64,000 nt of DNA from positions 434,001 to 498,000 of the forward strand of contig JAHGAU010000010.1 of assembly GCA_019925105.1 (NCBI GenBank), written 5' to 3'. The notes under the pieces are model-generated. The model was not told the origin of the DNA and ran no database searches. It was given only the letters and a program-made list of their open reading frames with translations. This document shows, piece by piece, positions 61,801 to 64,000 of this stretch. The stretch comes from Niebla homalea. Its lineage: Eukaryota > Ascomycota > Lecanoromycetes > Lecanorales > Ramalinaceae. The translations under genes were made by a program, and so were the position numbers. Position 1 is the first letter of the stretch, and every line of letters starts with the position of its first letter.

Positions 61801-64000
61801 CGGTGTATAACTTAATAATTTTATTTTATAATATTTAAAAATTAATAAAGTATAATAAAGAATAAAATAAGAAATTAAGGTTTATTTTTAAATTCTTGCC
61901 TTTTAAAAAATTTAATAATATATTAATTAATACCTTTAACGGTAAAATTAAAACCCTCAAAAGGCGTTTTTCCCTTTTCCGTTAAAAGCTAACCTAAACG
62001 ATATTAACGGTATTACGTATTTTAACCCTATATTAATAAATAAAATAATAATATAAGATATAATAATTAAAACAATTAATAAATTAAAAAAAAATAAAGC
62101 CCCGGGACCGAATAAAATCTTTAATAGATTCTTATTAATAATAATATTATTATTTAAGAAGGTCTTTATTTATTTTTTTTAAGTATACCTTAATATTAAT
62201 TATTATTTACGTAAATTTAAGGAAATAAAAACGATTATCCTTAAGAAATTTATTAAAATAGATTATTTTAAAATAAAGTCTTATAAATTTATTATACTCC
62301 TTTATACGTTAAAAAAGGTTTTAAAAATAATAATAATAGAAATCCTTAACGATTATATAAAAAACTACGGACTTCTCCCCGATTAATAAATAAAAGTAAA
62401 AAGAAATTAATTAATAAAAATAGCCCTTAAAGGATTAATTAATAACGTATATACGGTATAAGGTTACGGGAAGAAGTATATTATAAGTTTTTTTTTTTTC
62501 TTAATATTATAAGTATTTTTAATAAAATAAATTATTAAAGGTTACTATATAACTTAAAAAAAAAAAGATATTATCTTTCTTAATTAAATAAATAAAGAAT
62601 TTCTTAAGTAATTAAGCCACGTTAATTAATTTAAAATAAAAGATAAACTTAATAAAGCCCGTTATAACGGGGATTTTTTAAGGATTTTTTTTTTTTTATT
62701 ATTCTTATTCTTTAACGGTTTATTAATGAAAGAGTTTATTAAGTTAAAATAAAAGGTTTAAGTTAAAAACTTTATTAACGACGTTTATTTTTTAATTTAT
62801 AATACTTTTATACGTATAAATCATCTGGAATTAAAATAAGCTTATAAAGTTTATCTTTAATAAGTGAGAATTTACGGGGTTTAATTTATACTATATAAGT
62901 ATAAACTTATTTATATAATTAAAAGCTTAAAGTTATATAATACAATAATTATAATAAACTTGAAGAAAATTTTAATAAAACCGGATATTAATATTAAAGT
63001 TTTTAACCTTTAAATAAATAAAAAACTTAATTAAAAAATTATATAAAAAGGTTTAAAAGAAAATAATTTTATAAGAAAAAAACTTTATTTATTTTACTAT
63101 ATCGATATAAGGAGTTACGTTATAAAAGGCTTAAAGTATTTATTAAGTTATAATAAAATTAATTATAATATATATTATAATTATTTAATATATACCTAAA
63201 AGTATTCCGGGATATAAGAAAAAGTTTATTTAAATATTATAGAAAGTTTAAAACCGGTATTTAACAATAATTAATAACATTTATAAAATAACCTTTATTC
63301 CGGTATTAAAGTTTAAAATCTTTATATTATTAATTAAAATCTTATTAGATTAAATAATTACTTAAATAAAATTAAAGAAATATATATATTTAATTATAAT
63401 AATAAGAAACGGATAGATCCGTTAGAATCTTAATAAACTTTAAGTTAAAAAGAGTAAATTAAAGATATTTATCCCCTTTTTTATTAAGATAAAATAGGAA
63501 TAAATTAAGAAAAAAGTTAATCTTACCGGTATCCCGGAAGTTAACTTAAGTATATATAAACTTTTATTAAGTATAAAAAAACCGAAATTAAAGGTATTTA
63601 AAGAGCGAAGGTTATAATAATTACTTTATAAACTATAATAAAGTAAATTAAATATTAATAAAAATATAAAAACTTTATATTTTAAAGTTATTATTACTTA
63701 ATTTTTAACGATAAAAAGATTATTAATAAATATTTCCGTTATTATAATATTATAAAAAAGGGTAATAACGTATTAACGATTTAATTCCGGGTAGATAAAA
63801 ATAATTTAACTTATTTTTTATTTATTATATATACCGGAAGTCGGATAAATGCCGGATATAAATATAAATAAAGAAAATAAAATATTATATATATCCTTAT
63901 TTTTTATTTTTTATTTACGGAAATTAAATTAAAACTTATCGTAAAAGTTAATACTTATAATTACCGTTAAATATTATTTATAAAGTAAAATATCTAGGTA
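58826..64000 (+). mobile_element. Non-LTR retrotransposon (LINE) F, 5' end present, runs off the window
   Basis: Starts at about 58826 with GC-richer sequence (GATGGCGACGAACAAAGGGA). The frame from ATG 58833 reads MATNKGTPEV before RIP stops, a lysine-rich ORF1 (gag-like) remnant to about 60.2 kb. ORF2 follows: the endonuclease/phosphatase domain at about 60.6-61.6 kb (NIYNPLL, then the GDFN-equivalent LKDFNLYY with RIP changes, the IDLTF-equivalent IINLTF and a SDHYPI-equivalent LDYILI), then RT from about 62.4 kb, where it becomes homologous to the left LINE (500-4100). It lies in the gag region of E3. The 3' end and target duplication are outside the window. Confidence 0.8.

Noticed and set aside
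14021..64000. CRISPR arrays or bacterial-type operons
   Set aside because: Regular repeats found here are LTRs, a 29-bp tandem triplet or palindromes inside retroelements; the genes have spliceosomal introns, so the DNA is eukaryotic.

Overview
The window is nuclear DNA of a filamentous ascomycete (Pezizomycotina). It has spliceosomal genes with short GT-AG introns of about 50-90 nt, fungal secondary-metabolism gene families, and very AT-rich DNA bearing the signature of repeat-induced point mutation (RIP). In the AT-rich parts CpA and TpG are nearly absent while CpG and CpC survive, and reading frames of recognisable transposon proteins are riddled with stops. I cannot name the species; the compartmented AT/GC layout is typical of several Dothideomycetes and other RIP-active lineages.

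Layout. 1-4805: RIP-degraded transposons in a three-level nest (Ty3/gypsy fragment, interrupted by a 5'-truncated LINE, interrupted by a 1.4-kb TRIM-like LTR element). About 4806-14020: a GC-balanced island with three recognisable genes: a rhodopsin-like seven-helix membrane protein (minus strand, probably damaged), a SAM-dependent O-methyltransferase (plus) and a cytochrome P450 (plus). Three short inverted-repeat elements (MITEs) lie between and beside them. 12010-14020 has no gene I recognise. 14021-19504: AT-rich DNA with three copies of a roughly 550-bp terminal-inverted-repeat element and LTR scraps. 19505-34380: a full Ty3/gypsy element (C) with a second full Ty3/gypsy element (B, 21929-29148) inserted in its reverse transcriptase. 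34381-37305: two TRIM-like elements and a solo LTR. 37306-50466: a third gypsy family (E) interrupted by a minus-strand gypsy element (D, 40834-48208). About 50641-58815: an inverted copy of E. 58826-64000: a LINE of the same family as the left one, keeping ORF1, endonuclease and RT remnants and running off the window.

How the genes may work together. The rhodopsin-like gene and the methyltransferase are divergently arranged around a 1.8-kb intergenic region, and the P450 follows the methyltransferase in the same direction. An O-methyltransferase plus a P450 is a common tailoring pair of fungal secondary metabolism, but no backbone enzyme (PKS, NRPS, terpene cyclase), transporter or regulator is visible. 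The trio is therefore at most a small or relict cluster, isolated inside transposon DNA.

The boundaries of seven insertions are fixed by exact target-site duplications that I read directly: six of 5 bp (five two-LTR elements and one solo LTR) and one of 12 bp (the left LINE). The order of insertion can be read from the nesting.
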